A DNA stretch of 40,078 nucleotides from Caldisericia bacterium. GTDB lineage: Bacteria > Caldisericota > Caldisericia > B22-G15. The stretch lies in NCBI GenBank assembly GCA_026414995.1, contig JAOAHY010000012.1, positions 1 through 40,078 of the forward strand, read 5' to 3'. Positions 26,751 to 34,662 of the stretch are shown here, in pieces. The translations under genes were made by a program, and so were the position numbers. Each line of letters begins with the position of its first letter. Positions within the stretch are counted from its first letter, which is position 1. The notes under the pieces were generated by a model. That model saw nothing but the letters and a program-made list of their open reading frames with translations. It ran no database searches and had not been told where the DNA came from.

Positions 26751-28037
26751 ATGTTTGAAAATTTAAGAAAAGGCATAAGAGATATATTAGATAGATTTGG
26801 AAGAAAAGGTCTTTTAACTAGAAATGATATTGAAGAAGGGTTAAATGAATTAAAAAAAGTTTTAATAAGTGCAGATGTCAATTTAAAAGTAGTGAAAGAT
26901 ATACTTAAAAGAGTTGAAGAAGAGGCACTTAAAGAGGAAGTTTTAAAATCTGTTTTACCTGAAGAACAAATTACAAAGATTGTATTTGATGTACTTTTAA
27001 AAATAATAGGTAAAAGTGCACCATTAAAATTTTCTTCAATACCACCAACAGAAATTGTTTTATTCGGAATTCAAGGAAGTGGTAAAACAACAACTGCAGG
27101 AAAACTTTCTTATTTTCTAAAAAATAAAGGTTATAGAAGTTTACTTGTACCTCTTGATCTCAAAAGGCCAGGAGCAATAAAACAACTTGAAGAAATATCA
27201 AACATAGTGGGTGCCTCTTTTTATTTTGAAGAAAATTTAGAAGTTTTTAAGTTAATAAAAAGAGCAAAAGAGATTGCTAAAAAAGAAAGAATTGAATTTG
27301 TTATTTATGATACACCTGGAAGAATTCATATTGATCAACAAATGATGAAAGAATTGAAGGATATAAGAGAAGAGATAAAACCTACTGAGTCTTTTTTAGT
27401 AGCATCATCACTTTTGGGTCAAGGAAGCGTTGATATAGCACTAGAGTTTAAAAGAATGGTAGGTTTAACTGGAATTATTGCAACAATGCTTGATGGTGAT
27501 TCTAAAGGTGGAGCAATTTTATCAATGAGATATGTAACTTCTGTTCCTATAAAATTTATAGGTGTTGGTGAAAAAATTGATGACCTAGAAGAATTTGATG
27601 AAGAGTCACTTGTTTTAAGAATTCTTGGTCAGCCAGATATTAAAGGTCTTGTTAAAAAAATTGAAACATTAAAGGAAGAGAAGAAAGAAGTTGCAAAGAA
27701 GGAGAAATTTAATCTTGAAACATTTCTAAACCAGATTGAATCAATTGAAAAGATGGGTGGTTTTTCATCAATTTTAGGATATTTTCCAATGATTTCTGAT
27801 TCAATAAATTTTGATGAGAAAAATATTAAAAAAATGAAAGTAATTATCCAATCTATGACAAAAAAGGAAAGATTGCATCCAGAAATTATTGATGGTGATA
27901 GAAAAAAAAGAATTGCAAAAGGTTCTGGAACGACAATTAATGATGTTAATATTTTATTAAAAAATTATAAATTGATGAAAAGTATGCTGGAAAATAAAAA
28001 TTTAGATAAAATTCTCAAAAGAGGAGGAATTTTTTGA
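26751..28037 (+). CDS. ffh: Signal recognition particle protein Ffh (divergent)
   Basis: Ffh binds signal sequences and 4.5S/6S RNA and with FtsY targets proteins to SecYEG. From ATG 26751 (MFENLRKGIRDIL, the family start) it has 428 residues. An in-frame ATG at 26667 would add 28 residues unlike the family and would begin upstream of the predicted promoter. The NG domain has GIQGSGKTTTAGKL (G1); the M domain has MGGFSSILGYFPM and RKKRIAKGSGTT for RNA binding. Several GTPase motifs are unusual: the DTYRP box reads DLKRP, DTAGR reads DTPGR, and TKLDGD reads TMLDGD, losing the G4 lysine. This may alter nucleotide binding. It is the first gene of a long operon and has no ribosome site. Confidence 0.9.
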   Translation: MFENLRKGIRDILDRFGRKGLLTRNDIEEGLNELKKVLISADVNLKVVKDILKRVEEEALKEEVLKSVLPEEQITKIVFDVLLKIIGKSAPLKFSSIPPTEIVLFGIQGSGKTTTAGKLSYFLKNKGYRSLLVPLDLKRPGAIKQLEEISNIVGASFYFEENLEVFKLIKRAKEIAKKERIEFVIYDTPGRIHIDQQMMKELKDIREEIKPTESFLVASSLLGQGSVDIALEFKRMVGLTGIIATMLDGDSKGGAILSMRYVTSVPIKFIGVGEKIDDLEEFDEESLVLRILGQPDIKGLVKKIETLKEEKKEVAKKEKFNLETFLNQIESIEKMGGFSSILGYFPMISDSINFDEKNIKKMKVIIQSMTKKERLHPEIIDGDRKKRIAKGSGTTINDVNILLKNYKLMKSMLENKNLDKILKRGGIF

Positions 28038-28243
28038 TATTGAAAGAATATAAAAATTTTTCTATAAAAATTGATAAAAATTTTTGTAAAGAGTGTCTTA
28101 TTTGTTATAAAGTATGTCCAAAAAAAGTTTTTGATAAAAGTGATTCAGGTTTAATATTTGTAAAAGATGAAAATTCATGCATCGGTTGTAGAATTTGTGA
28201 AAATTTATGCCCAGATTTTGCAATTGAAGTGGAGGAGTTATGA
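28034..28243 (+). CDS. korD: 2-oxoacid:ferredoxin oxidoreductase delta subunit (2[4Fe-4S] ferredoxin)
   Basis: This 69-residue protein carries two CxxCxxCxxxCP motifs (CKECLICYKVCP at 18-29 and CIGCRICENLCP at about 51-62), each binding a [4Fe-4S] cluster. It passes electrons from the KorAB core to ferredoxin. The TTG start at 28034 overlaps the ffh stop codon and stands six bases after AGGAGG (28022-28027); a TTG two codons later is possible. The next gene, korA, overlaps its stop. Confidence 0.88.
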   Translation: MILKEYKNFSIKIDKNFCKECLICYKVCPKKVFDKSDSGLIFVKDENSCIGCRICENLCPDFAIEVEEL

Positions 28244-29343
28244 GAGAATTTTTACAAGGTAATGAAGCATGTGCATATGGAGCAATAGATGCAGGACTTG
28301 ATTTTTTTGCAGGATATCCAATTACACCATCTAGTGAAATACTTGAGGTATTATCATATGAATTACCGAGAAGAGGAAAAATGTTTATTCAAATGGAAGA
28401 TGAAATTGCATCAATTTGTGCAGTGATTGGTGCTTCATTGTCTGGAAAAAAAGCATTAACAGCAACGTCTGGTCCAGGATTTTCATTAATGCAAGAAGCA
28501 CTTGGTTATGCATGTATGACTGAAGCACCATGTGTAATAGTTGATGTAATGAGAGGAGGTCCATCAACTGGATTACCTACTAATATAGGACAAGGAGATT
28601 ATATGCAAGCAAAATGGGGTACTCATGGAGATCATCCTATTATAATCTTTTCACCAGGTACTGTGAATGAATTTTACCATTTAACAAAAATATCTTTTGA
28701 TATCGCTTTTTATTATAGGAATCCAGTAATAATTCTTTCAGATGAAATAGTTGCTCATATGAGAAGTTTAATAGACAGAGATAATAAAATTTTTGATATC
28801 TCTTTAAGAGATGAACCTTTTAGTGAAAAAACATATGACTTTGAACATGATTTATATAAAAAACCATTTATAGGAGAGGGTAAAAAAGTAAAAGTGACTG
28901 GACTTTTTCATGATGAGTCAGGTTTTCCAACGACAAATCCTAAAATGATTGAAAAGAACCTTTTACATTTAATGAGAAAAATAGATATTTTTAAAGAAAA
29001 AATATTTTTTTACGAAACAGATATAGATTCCACAACAGAAATAGCTTTAGTTGGTTTTGGAATAATGGGTGTTGTTGTTAAAGAATTAAAAAAAGAAATA
29101 TCTTTAAAAGGGTTAAAGATTGGTTTTTTTAGACCTATAACTTTAAATCCAATTGAAGAAGATAAAATAAAAGAAATTTTTAAAAATGTTAAAAAAGTAT
29201 TTGTAATGGAATTAAATATGGGTCAACTATATCTTGATATTAAAAGAATTTTATGTGATAAAGATGTTAAAAATATAAATTTCTTTAAAGGAGATTTACC
29301 TGATTTTGATGAATTAATGAGTTCTATTGAGGTAAATTTATGA
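28240..29343 (+). CDS. korA: 2-oxoacid:ferredoxin oxidoreductase alpha subunit
   Basis: The alpha subunit of a four-subunit enzyme that oxidatively decarboxylates a 2-oxoacid to acyl-CoA with ferredoxin reduction; in reverse it fixes CO2. In 367 residues: QGNEACAYGAIDAGLDFFAG then YPITPSSEI (the pyrimidine-binding conserved block), EDEIASICAVIGASLSGKKA, TATSGPGFSLMQEA and RGGPSTGLPT. This form is typical of 2-oxoglutarate (Kor) or related 2-oxoacid enzymes rather than of pyruvate oxidoreductase, but substrate cannot be settled from sequence alone. GGAGG precedes the ATG, and both ends overlap neighbours by four bases. Confidence 0.9.
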   Translation: MREFLQGNEACAYGAIDAGLDFFAGYPITPSSEILEVLSYELPRRGKMFIQMEDEIASICAVIGASLSGKKALTATSGPGFSLMQEALGYACMTEAPCVIVDVMRGGPSTGLPTNIGQGDYMQAKWGTHGDHPIIIFSPGTVNEFYHLTKISFDIAFYYRNPVIILSDEIVAHMRSLIDRDNKIFDISLRDEPFSEKTYDFEHDLYKKPFIGEGKKVKVTGLFHDESGFPTTNPKMIEKNLLHLMRKIDIFKEKIFFYETDIDSTTEIALVGFGIMGVVVKELKKEISLKGLKIGFFRPITLNPIEEDKIKEIFKNVKKVFVMELNMGQLYLDIKRILCDKDVKNINFFKGDLPDFDELMSSIEVNL

Positions 29344-30161
29344 ATTGGAGAGATTTTTTAGATTTAAGCAAACTACCAACTATTTTTTGTGCAGGTTGTG
29401 GATTAGGTATAGGATTAAGGGCAATTCTTGAAGCATTTGCCGAAGAAAAGTTAGATAAAAATGATTTAATTTTTGTATCAGGAATCGGATGTTCATCAAG
29501 AATTCCAGGATATGTTGATTTTGATTCAGTTCATACTATTCATGGAAGAGCAATTGCATTTGCAACTGGAATAAAACTAGCAAATCCCAAAAAACATGTT
29601 TTTGTAATAACAGGTGATGGAGATGGTCTTGCAATTGGTGGAAATCATATGATACATGCAGCAAGAAGAAATCTCAACATTAATGTTTTTTTATTTAACA
29701 ACATGATATATGGTATGACAGGGGGGCAAGCATCACCAACAACTCCAGCAGGAATTAAAACATCAACATCACCTTTTGGAAAATATGAACCAAATTTTGA
29801 TGTTGTGAAACTTTTAATTGGCGCAGGTGCTACATTCGTTGCAAGAGGTTCAGTATATTATTATAACCATTTAGTTAATATAATTAAAAGAGGAATAGAA
29901 CATAAAGGATTTTCTTTTGTCGAAATACTTTCTCCTTGTCCAACATATTATGGAAGATATATAAATATTAATAATCCTTCTGAATTTTTCATAAAACAAA
30001 AAGAATTAGTTTATAGAATTGAACAGAATGAAAAAATTTCTGACCAAGATAAAAAAACAAAAATTCCAATTGGTATATTTGTTGATGAAACTAAATCAGA
30101 TTTTGAGACAATTTACAATGAAATTCACAGGAGGAATAATGAAAAGAAGTTTTTTGTTTAA
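29340..30161 (+). CDS. korB: 2-oxoacid:ferredoxin oxidoreductase beta subunit
   Basis: The beta subunit binds thiamine diphosphate and a [4Fe-4S] cluster. In 273 residues, CAGCG (C17, C20), C51 (GIGCSS) and the cysteine of SPCPTYYG near 202 are the four cluster ligands of the family. The TPP motif is GDGDGLAIGGNH followed by NNMIYGMTGGQ with the usual asparagines. HTIHGRAIAFATGIKLA is also diagnostic. Coupled to korA (ATGA) and overlapping korC by 23 bases. Confidence 0.92.
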   Translation: MNWRDFLDLSKLPTIFCAGCGLGIGLRAILEAFAEEKLDKNDLIFVSGIGCSSRIPGYVDFDSVHTIHGRAIAFATGIKLANPKKHVFVITGDGDGLAIGGNHMIHAARRNLNINVFLFNNMIYGMTGGQASPTTPAGIKTSTSPFGKYEPNFDVVKLLIGAGATFVARGSVYYYNHLVNIIKRGIEHKGFSFVEILSPCPTYYGRYININNPSEFFIKQKELVYRIEQNEKISDQDKKTKIPIGIFVDETKSDFETIYNEIHRRNNEKKFFV

Positions 30162-30681
30162 TGGTAGGGGAGGCCAGGGAGTAATTTTTATTTCAGTAAT
30201 TTTAGCCAAAAGCGCAATTCAATCAAATTTATATTCAATTCAAACACAGCATTATAGTGCTGCTCAAAGAGGAGATATTGTAAAATCATTAGTTTTAATA
30301 TCTGAAGAAAACATTAATTATCCAAAAGCAAAGGTTGTCGATTTCTTTATTTCATATAATTTGAAAGCATTTGAAAATTATAAAGATTCAATTGGTGAAA
30401 ATACCATTATTATTTATGATTCAAGTTACGATGATATTAATAAATATAATTTTAATAATATTTATAAAATTCCATTTACAAAGATTGCATTGGAAATGTT
30501 TAATATAAAAGAGCCAATGAATTTAATATCTCTAGGATTTTTATCTAATTTTTTAGATTTTATCTCGTTGAATTCATTTTTAGATGTATTAAATAATTTA
30601 GAAAAAGGTGATAAAAAAATTAACATTGAAGCTTTTTTATTAGGAAGAGAGTTAAAAGTTTTTCAAAAAAAGGAGGTTTAA
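30139..30681 (+). CDS. korC: 2-oxoacid:ferredoxin oxidoreductase gamma subunit
   Basis: The gamma subunit completes the KorDABC complex. ATG 30139 is chosen: it follows AGGAGG (30129-30134) and gives MKRSFLFNGRGGQGVIFISV, which aligns with the family start (GxGGQGV). An in-frame upstream ATG at 30019 would lie deep in korB and has no ribosome site. The 180-residue product has THYSAAQRGD-like QHYSAAQRGDIVKSLVLIS and a variable C terminus. It is slightly divergent but positionally secure. The next gene starts one base after its stop. Confidence 0.88.
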   Translation: MKRSFLFNGRGGQGVIFISVILAKSAIQSNLYSIQTQHYSAAQRGDIVKSLVLISEENINYPKAKVVDFFISYNLKAFENYKDSIGENTIIIYDSSYDDINKYNFNNIYKIPFTKIALEMFNIKEPMNLISLGFLSNFLDFISLNSFLDVLNNLEKGDKKINIEAFLLGRELKVFQKKEV

Positions 30682-31080
30682 ATGTTTGAATTAATTGATC
30701 ATATTGGTATAGCAGTTAAAAATCTTGAATCGGTTAAGAATTTATATAAAAATATCTTAAATCTCGACTACTTTTATGAAGAAGAGTTAATAGAAAATAA
30801 AGTTAAAGTTTTAGTGTTTAAATTTGGTGATACAAATGTGGAATATCTTGAACCTCTAACAGATGATTCTCCAATCAAAAAATTTATTGATTCAAAAGGA
30901 GAGGGTTTGCATCATATAGCATTTAAAGTTAAAAATATTGAAGAAAAACTTGAGCTCTTAAAAGAAAAAGGAGTAATTTTAATTGATGAAAAGCCAAGAA
31001 GAGGCTCGCATAATAAAAAAATTGCATTTATACATCCAAAATCGATTTTCGGCACTTTAATTGAGTTAGTTGAAGAATGA
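30682..31080 (+). CDS. mce: Methylmalonyl-CoA epimerase
   Basis: The enzyme interconverts (2R)- and (2S)-methylmalonyl-CoA between propionyl-CoA and succinyl-CoA. The 132 residues form a pair of glyoxalase-fold modules with metal ligands H7 (LIDHIGIAVK), the GEGLHHIAFKV histidine and the C-terminal glutamate (GTLIELVEE); PRRGSHNKKIAFIHPKS is the family signature. Length is typical. AAAGGAGG precedes the ATG. Its place behind kor genes suggests use in succinyl-CoA/propionyl-CoA metabolism with an adenosylcobalamin mutase encoded elsewhere. Confidence 0.92.
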   Translation: MFELIDHIGIAVKNLESVKNLYKNILNLDYFYEEELIENKVKVLVFKFGDTNVEYLEPLTDDSPIKKFIDSKGEGLHHIAFKVKNIEEKLELLKEKGVILIDEKPRRGSHNKKIAFIHPKSIFGTLIELVEE

Positions 31081-31586
31081 GAAAAATACTTCTTTTACTC
31101 ATTATTTTCTCTTTACCTATAATTAAAATTGATAAATCTTTTCGTGTTATCTATTTTCAGAATGAAACAACAAAACTTGTTTTTCCTGTAGCTATTGGAA
31201 CACCAAAAGATGAAACAAAAGAAGGTGTTTTTAAGATTATAAATAAAAGCATTGATCCTAATTGGTTCATAGATGGAAAAGTATATCCACCATATAAAGA
31301 ATCAAAAGAGAATGCACTTGGAATTAGATGGTTAGGTATCAGTTGGATAGGATATGGAATACATGGAACAAATGAGCCATTCTCTATTGGTAAGAATAAA
31401 TCCCAGGGATGTATAAGATTACAAAATAAGGATATTGTAATTTTATATCAATATTTAGACATAGGTGATAAAGTTCAAATTTTTTCATCTGAAATAGATG
31501 ATGATTTTAAAAAAGGCCTTTCTTTGTTATATAATTTTTACAATTTAAAAACTTTTATTGAAGAAAAAGTAAATAAGGAGGATTAA
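31077..31586 (+). CDS. L,D-transpeptidase (YkuD domain), secreted
   Basis: YkuD enzymes form or edit peptidoglycan cross-links with a catalytic cysteine. The 169-residue product starts with a short signal-like segment (MRKILLLLIIFSLPI). The YkuD core spans about 22-136 with PVAIGTPKDETKEGVFKI and the active-site block YGIHGTNEP...SQGCIRL (near 93-115), which holds the catalytic His, Ser and Cys. The C terminus (about 140-169) is a short helix-like tail. It is coupled to mce through ATGA. With the class A PBP at the end of the window it shows a peptidoglycan wall. Confidence 0.88.
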   Translation: MRKILLLLIIFSLPIIKIDKSFRVIYFQNETTKLVFPVAIGTPKDETKEGVFKIINKSIDPNWFIDGKVYPPYKESKENALGIRWLGISWIGYGIHGTNEPFSIGKNKSQGCIRLQNKDIVILYQYLDIGDKVQIFSSEIDDDFKKGLSLLYNFYNLKTFIEEKVNKED

Positions 31587-31588
31587 TT

Positions 31589-32620
31589 ATGAATTTAAAT
31601 CTTCTTCAAAAACTTTTACAGACACCAGGAGTCTCGGGTTATGAATCAAAGATAAGAAATTTAATAAAAGAAGAATTAGAAAATAAAAATTTGGATAAAA
31701 TTTTTATTGATAAAATTGGAAATTTAATTGCGATCAAAAAAGGTATAAAAGATAAAAAAATTCTATTAATTTCTCATATGGATGAACTCGGTCTTGTAGT
31801 ATCTTCAATTGACGAGAATGGTTTTATAGGATTTAAAAAAATTGGAGGAATTGATGATAGATTATTAATTTCAAGAGTTGTAAAAATTTTAGGGGTAGAA
31901 GAGGTTATAGGTGTTATAGGTTTATTGCCTCCTCATCTTGTTGTTGATTCTAAAAATGAAGGTGTTATTCCATGGCACAATTTAAAAATTGATATAGGAG
32001 TAAAAAGTAAAGAGGAGGTATTTAAAAAGGGAATAAAAATTGGCGATCCAATAGTTTTTCAAAAGGAGATTTATTATAATGATGATTATATTATAGGAAG
32101 GGGTCTTGATGATAGATATGGTTGTTTTTTATTAATTGAATTAATAGAAAAATATAAAGAAATCAAACCACTTAATACATTAATTTTTGTTTTTAGTGTA
32201 GAAGAAGAAATAGGGTTAAGAGGAGCATCGGTTGTTGCTCCACAATTTAATCCTGATTTAACTATTGCAATAGATTCTGTATCTTCAACTGATATGAGAG
32301 ATACACCAACAGTATATAAAAATTCAGTTGTTATTGGAGATGGACCTGTTATAAGAAAAGTTGATGCTAGAATGGTTGTAGATGAAGAGCTATTTAATTT
32401 TGTTTATAAATTGAGTAAAGAAAATAATATCCCTATACAAATTAGTGTCTCAGGTGGCTCAACAGATGCATCAATTACAGAGGTTTCATATACAGGATTT
32501 AAATCTATTCCAATTTGTTTTCCAGTAAGATACACACATTCAACAGTAGAAATATCATCCTTAAAAGATGGAGAAAATTTAATTAAATTAATAGATAAAA
32601 TAGTAAATTATGACCTATAA
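31589..32620 (+). CDS. M42-family metallopeptidase
   Basis: M42 enzymes are large cytosolic aminopeptidase complexes with two metals, also annotated as glutamyl aminopeptidase or endoglucanase. In 343 residues the metal ligands and catalytic residues are visible: SHMDELG (first His and Asp), GLDDRYG (bridging Asp), SVEEEIGLRGA (catalytic Glu and ligand), AIDS and RYTHSTVE (last His). Domain order and length fit the family. AAGGAGG precedes the ATG at 31589. The next gene begins 11 bases before its stop. Confidence 0.9.
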   Translation: MNLNLLQKLLQTPGVSGYESKIRNLIKEELENKNLDKIFIDKIGNLIAIKKGIKDKKILLISHMDELGLVVSSIDENGFIGFKKIGGIDDRLLISRVVKILGVEEVIGVIGLLPPHLVVDSKNEGVIPWHNLKIDIGVKSKEEVFKKGIKIGDPIVFQKEIYYNDDYIIGRGLDDRYGCFLLIELIEKYKEIKPLNTLIFVFSVEEEIGLRGASVVAPQFNPDLTIAIDSVSSTDMRDTPTVYKNSVVIGDGPVIRKVDARMVVDEELFNFVYKLSKENNIPIQISVSGGSTDASITEVSYTGFKSIPICFPVRYTHSTVEISSLKDGENLIKLIDKIVNYDL

Positions 32621-33245
32621 TATTAATAAATTAAAAGAGATTAATAAAATTTATAATGAAATAAAAGATAAAATAGATGAAAGATTAAATGAATTTAAAA
32701 ATATTTTAAAAAATGGAAATGATGAAGATTTAATTTTTGAATTTATTTTCTGTCTATTAACTCCTCAATCAAAAGCAAAAATGTGTGATAAAGCAGTTCA
32801 AAATTTAAAAAAAAATTTCAATAAAGAATCATTAGAAAAAGCTTTATATGGAGTTAGATTTAAAAATAAAAAAAGTTTATATATAAAAGAATTTTTAGAA
32901 AAAATAAAAAAATATAAAAGTTTTAAAGAATTAATATTAAGTTTTGAAAATGATGAGCAAAGAAGAGTTTTTCTTGTTAAAAATTTTAAAGGAATTGGAT
33001 TAAAAGAGGCTTCTCATTTTTTAAGAAATATTGGACTTGGTGATAATTTTGCAATTTTAGATAGACATATTTTGAAAAATTTAAAAGAAATTGGTATAAT
33101 TGATAATATACCAAAAAATTTATCTTTTAAAAAATATAAAGAAATTGAAGATAAAATGAGATTATTTTCTAAAGATATTAATATAGATATGAAATCTTTA
33201 GATTTTATTTTATGGTATAAAGAAACAAGAGAGGTGTTTAAATGA
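32610..33245 (+). CDS. ogg: Ogg2-type 8-oxoguanine DNA glycosylase/AP lyase
   Basis: The enzyme excises 8-oxoguanine and cuts the abasic site. The 211 residues match the archaeal/thermophile Ogg2 group: FIFCLLTPQSKAKMCDKA (45-62), ALYGVRFKNKK, FKGIGLKEASHFLRNIGL with the catalytic lysine K132, and FAILDRHILKNL with the catalytic D151. This is the helix-hairpin-helix GPD arrangement; there is no iron-sulfur cysteine cluster. It overlaps the M42 gene by 11 bases and perR by four, so it is co-translated with the peroxide regulator, a sensible partner for oxidative DNA repair. Confidence 0.9.
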   Translation: MTYNINKLKEINKIYNEIKDKIDERLNEFKNILKNGNDEDLIFEFIFCLLTPQSKAKMCDKAVQNLKKNFNKESLEKALYGVRFKNKKSLYIKEFLEKIKKYKSFKELILSFENDEQRRVFLVKNFKGIGLKEASHFLRNIGLGDNFAILDRHILKNLKEIGIIDNIPKNLSFKKYKEIEDKMRLFSKDINIDMKSLDFILWYKETREVFK

Positions 33246-33661
33246 AAAAAGAGCTTAAGAAAAATGAATTGAAGGATTTGTTAATAAAAAAAGGTATAAG
33301 TCCTTCAATTCAAAGATTGAAAACACTTGAGTATCTTTATGAAAATAGAACTCATCCATCAGTTGATATGATTTATGATAAATTAAAAAATGAAATCCCA
33401 ACACTTTCAAAAACAACTATTTATAATGTTTTAAGAAAATTTATAAAAGAGGGATTAGTAAAAGAGATTACTATTGAGGGTAATGAAGTGAGATTTGATA
33501 TTTTTATTCAACCTCACGCTCATTTTAAATGCGAAAAATGTGGTAAAATATTTGACATCCCATATGAGAATGAAGCTTTCAATTTAAATGAGATAGAAGG
33601 TAATAAAGTAAAAAAAACAGAAATATTTTTTTTTGGAATTTGTAAAAATTGTTTGAAATAG
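33242..33661 (+). CDS. perR: Peroxide-responsive repressor PerR (Fur family)
   Basis: PerR is a dimeric metal-dependent repressor that loses DNA binding when peroxide oxidises its histidines. The 139-residue product has the winged-helix part (about 15-85, TTIYNVLRKFIKEGLV) and C-terminal metal part. Residues H38, D86, H92, H94 and D105 sit at the places of B. subtilis PerR H37, D85, H91, H93 and D104, one residue shifted, and C97, C100, C134, C137 form the structural zinc site. The Asp at the D104 place favours PerR over Fur. It is the last gene of the ffh-kor run and lies directly before the defence island, whose promoter carries a PerR-like box. Confidence 0.9.
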   Translation: MKKELKKNELKDLLIKKGISPSIQRLKTLEYLYENRTHPSVDMIYDKLKNEIPTLSKTTIYNVLRKFIKEGLVKEITIEGNEVRFDIFIQPHAHFKCEKCGKIFDIPYENEAFNLNEIEGNKVKKTEIFFFGICKNCLK

Positions 33662-33674
33662 TAATAAATTTAAT

Positions 33675-33711
33675 TTGACAAAAATTTATTAAAATTTTAT
33701 AATAATATTAA
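33675..33711 (+). promoter_or_regulatory. Consensus promoter with PerR-like operator for the defence island
   Basis: TTGACA (33675-33680), 17 bases, TATAAT (33698-33703): a perfect sigma70-type promoter. TTATAATAATATTAA (33697-33711) matches the PerR box TTATAATnATTATAA at 12 of 14 fixed positions and covers the -10 box. A separate inverted repeat AATAAATTT/AAATTTATT (33663-33671 and 33682-33690) surrounds the -35 box. Repression by PerR is inferred. Confidence 0.7.
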
Positions 33712-33738
33712 AATTGAATTATTTTTTAGGAGGTATTT

Positions 33739-34128
33739 ATGAACTTAAATGAACTATTTCAAACTGGAGACTGGAAAGGTGAAAAGCATGTTCCAGTAAT
33801 TGAAATTGAAGGAGAAATAAAAAAAGGTGAGTTAACTAAGGTTAATTTAACTGTTGGAAAAGAGATTCCCCATCCAAATACTACCGAACATCACATAAGA
33901 TGGATTTCTCTTTATTTTCATCCGAGAGGAGAAAAATTTCCATATGAAATTGGAAGAGCTGAATTTAACGCTCATGGTGAATCAACTCAAGGTCCTAATA
34001 CAAGTACAATTTATACAGCACCTACTGTTTCTTTTTTCTTTAAAACAGAGAAAGAAGGTAAATTAATCGCTTTCTCATACTGTAATATTCATGGATTGTG
34101 GAGTAATAGTTTAGATATAAATTTTTAA
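33739..34128 (+). CDS. sor: Superoxide reductase (neelaredoxin class)
   Basis: The enzyme reduces superoxide to hydrogen peroxide without producing oxygen, using electrons from rubredoxin. In 129 residues the iron-site ligands are present: E15-K16-H17 (EKHVP), H45 and H51 (HPNTTEHH), and C115 with H118 (SYCNIHGLW). The spacing matches P. furiosus superoxide reductase. There is no N-terminal desulforedoxin domain, so it is the one-iron class. A TAGGAGG site precedes the ATG, about 36 bases after the -10 box. It is the first gene of the island. Confidence 0.94.
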   Translation: MNLNELFQTGDWKGEKHVPVIEIEGEIKKGELTKVNLTVGKEIPHPNTTEHHIRWISLYFHPRGEKFPYEIGRAEFNAHGESTQGPNTSTIYTAPTVSFFFKTEKEGKLIAFSYCNIHGLWSNSLDINF

Positions 34129-34147
34129 AAGGAGGGTTAATTTAAAT

Positions 34148-34651
34148 ATGAAAAAAATGACAGAAAAATTTTTGCATGAAGCATTTGCAGGTGAATCAAT
34201 GGCTCATATGAAATATGCTATATTTTCTGAAATTGCAGAAAAAGAAGGTTTCAAAAATGTAGCAAGATTATTTAAAGCTATTTCATATGCTGAACTTGTT
34301 CATGCAACAAATCACTTGAGAAATCTTGGTTTAATAAAACACACTGTTGATAATTTACAAACAGGAATTGATGGAGAAACATATGAGATAGAAGAGATGT
34401 ATCCAGTTTTTAATAATGCAGCAAAATTTCAAGAAGAAAAAGGAGCTGAAATCTCAACTTATTATGCATTAGAAGCAGAAAAAATTCATGCTGTAATGTA
34501 TAAAGATGCAAAAGAAAAAGTAAAAGAAGGAAAAGATATTGAAATTGAAGATATATACATTTGCCCAGTATGTGGATTTACTCACATTGGAAATCCTCCT
34601 GAAAAATGTCCAGTTTGTGGTATTTCTAAAGAAAGATTTCATAAATTTTAA
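34148..34651 (+). CDS. rbr: Rubrerythrin
   Basis: Rubrerythrin is a peroxide-reducing diiron protein that takes electrons from rubredoxin. The 167 residues comprise a four-helix diiron domain (about 1-130) with EAFAGESMAHMKY, YAELVHATNHL and AEISTYYALEAEKIHAVMY supplying Glu and His ligands, and a C-terminal rubredoxin-like FeS4 domain with CPVCGFTHIG and CPVCGISKERF (two CxxC pairs). AGGAGGG precedes the ATG at 34148. Confidence 0.93.
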   Translation: MKKMTEKFLHEAFAGESMAHMKYAIFSEIAEKEGFKNVARLFKAISYAELVHATNHLRNLGLIKHTVDNLQTGIDGETYEIEEMYPVFNNAAKFQEEKGAEISTYYALEAEKIHAVMYKDAKEKVKEGKDIEIEDIYICPVCGFTHIGNPPEKCPVCGISKERFHKF

Positions 34652-34662
34652 GGAGGATGATA

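Noticed and set aside
30019-30138. Upstream extension of the KorC frame inside korB.
   Set aside because: No ribosome site, no family similarity; AGGAGG and GxGGQG start are at 30139.
28034-30681. Assigning the KorDABC enzyme firmly to pyruvate or to 2-oxoglutarate.
   Set aside because: Subunit architecture favours a Kor-type enzyme but substrate-specific residues cannot be judged reliably without alignment.
33663-33690. AATAAATTT/AAATTTATT inverted repeat as the perR terminator.
   Set aside because: All-AT stem, loop holds the -35 box of the next promoter, and no T-run follows; kept only as a possible operator note.
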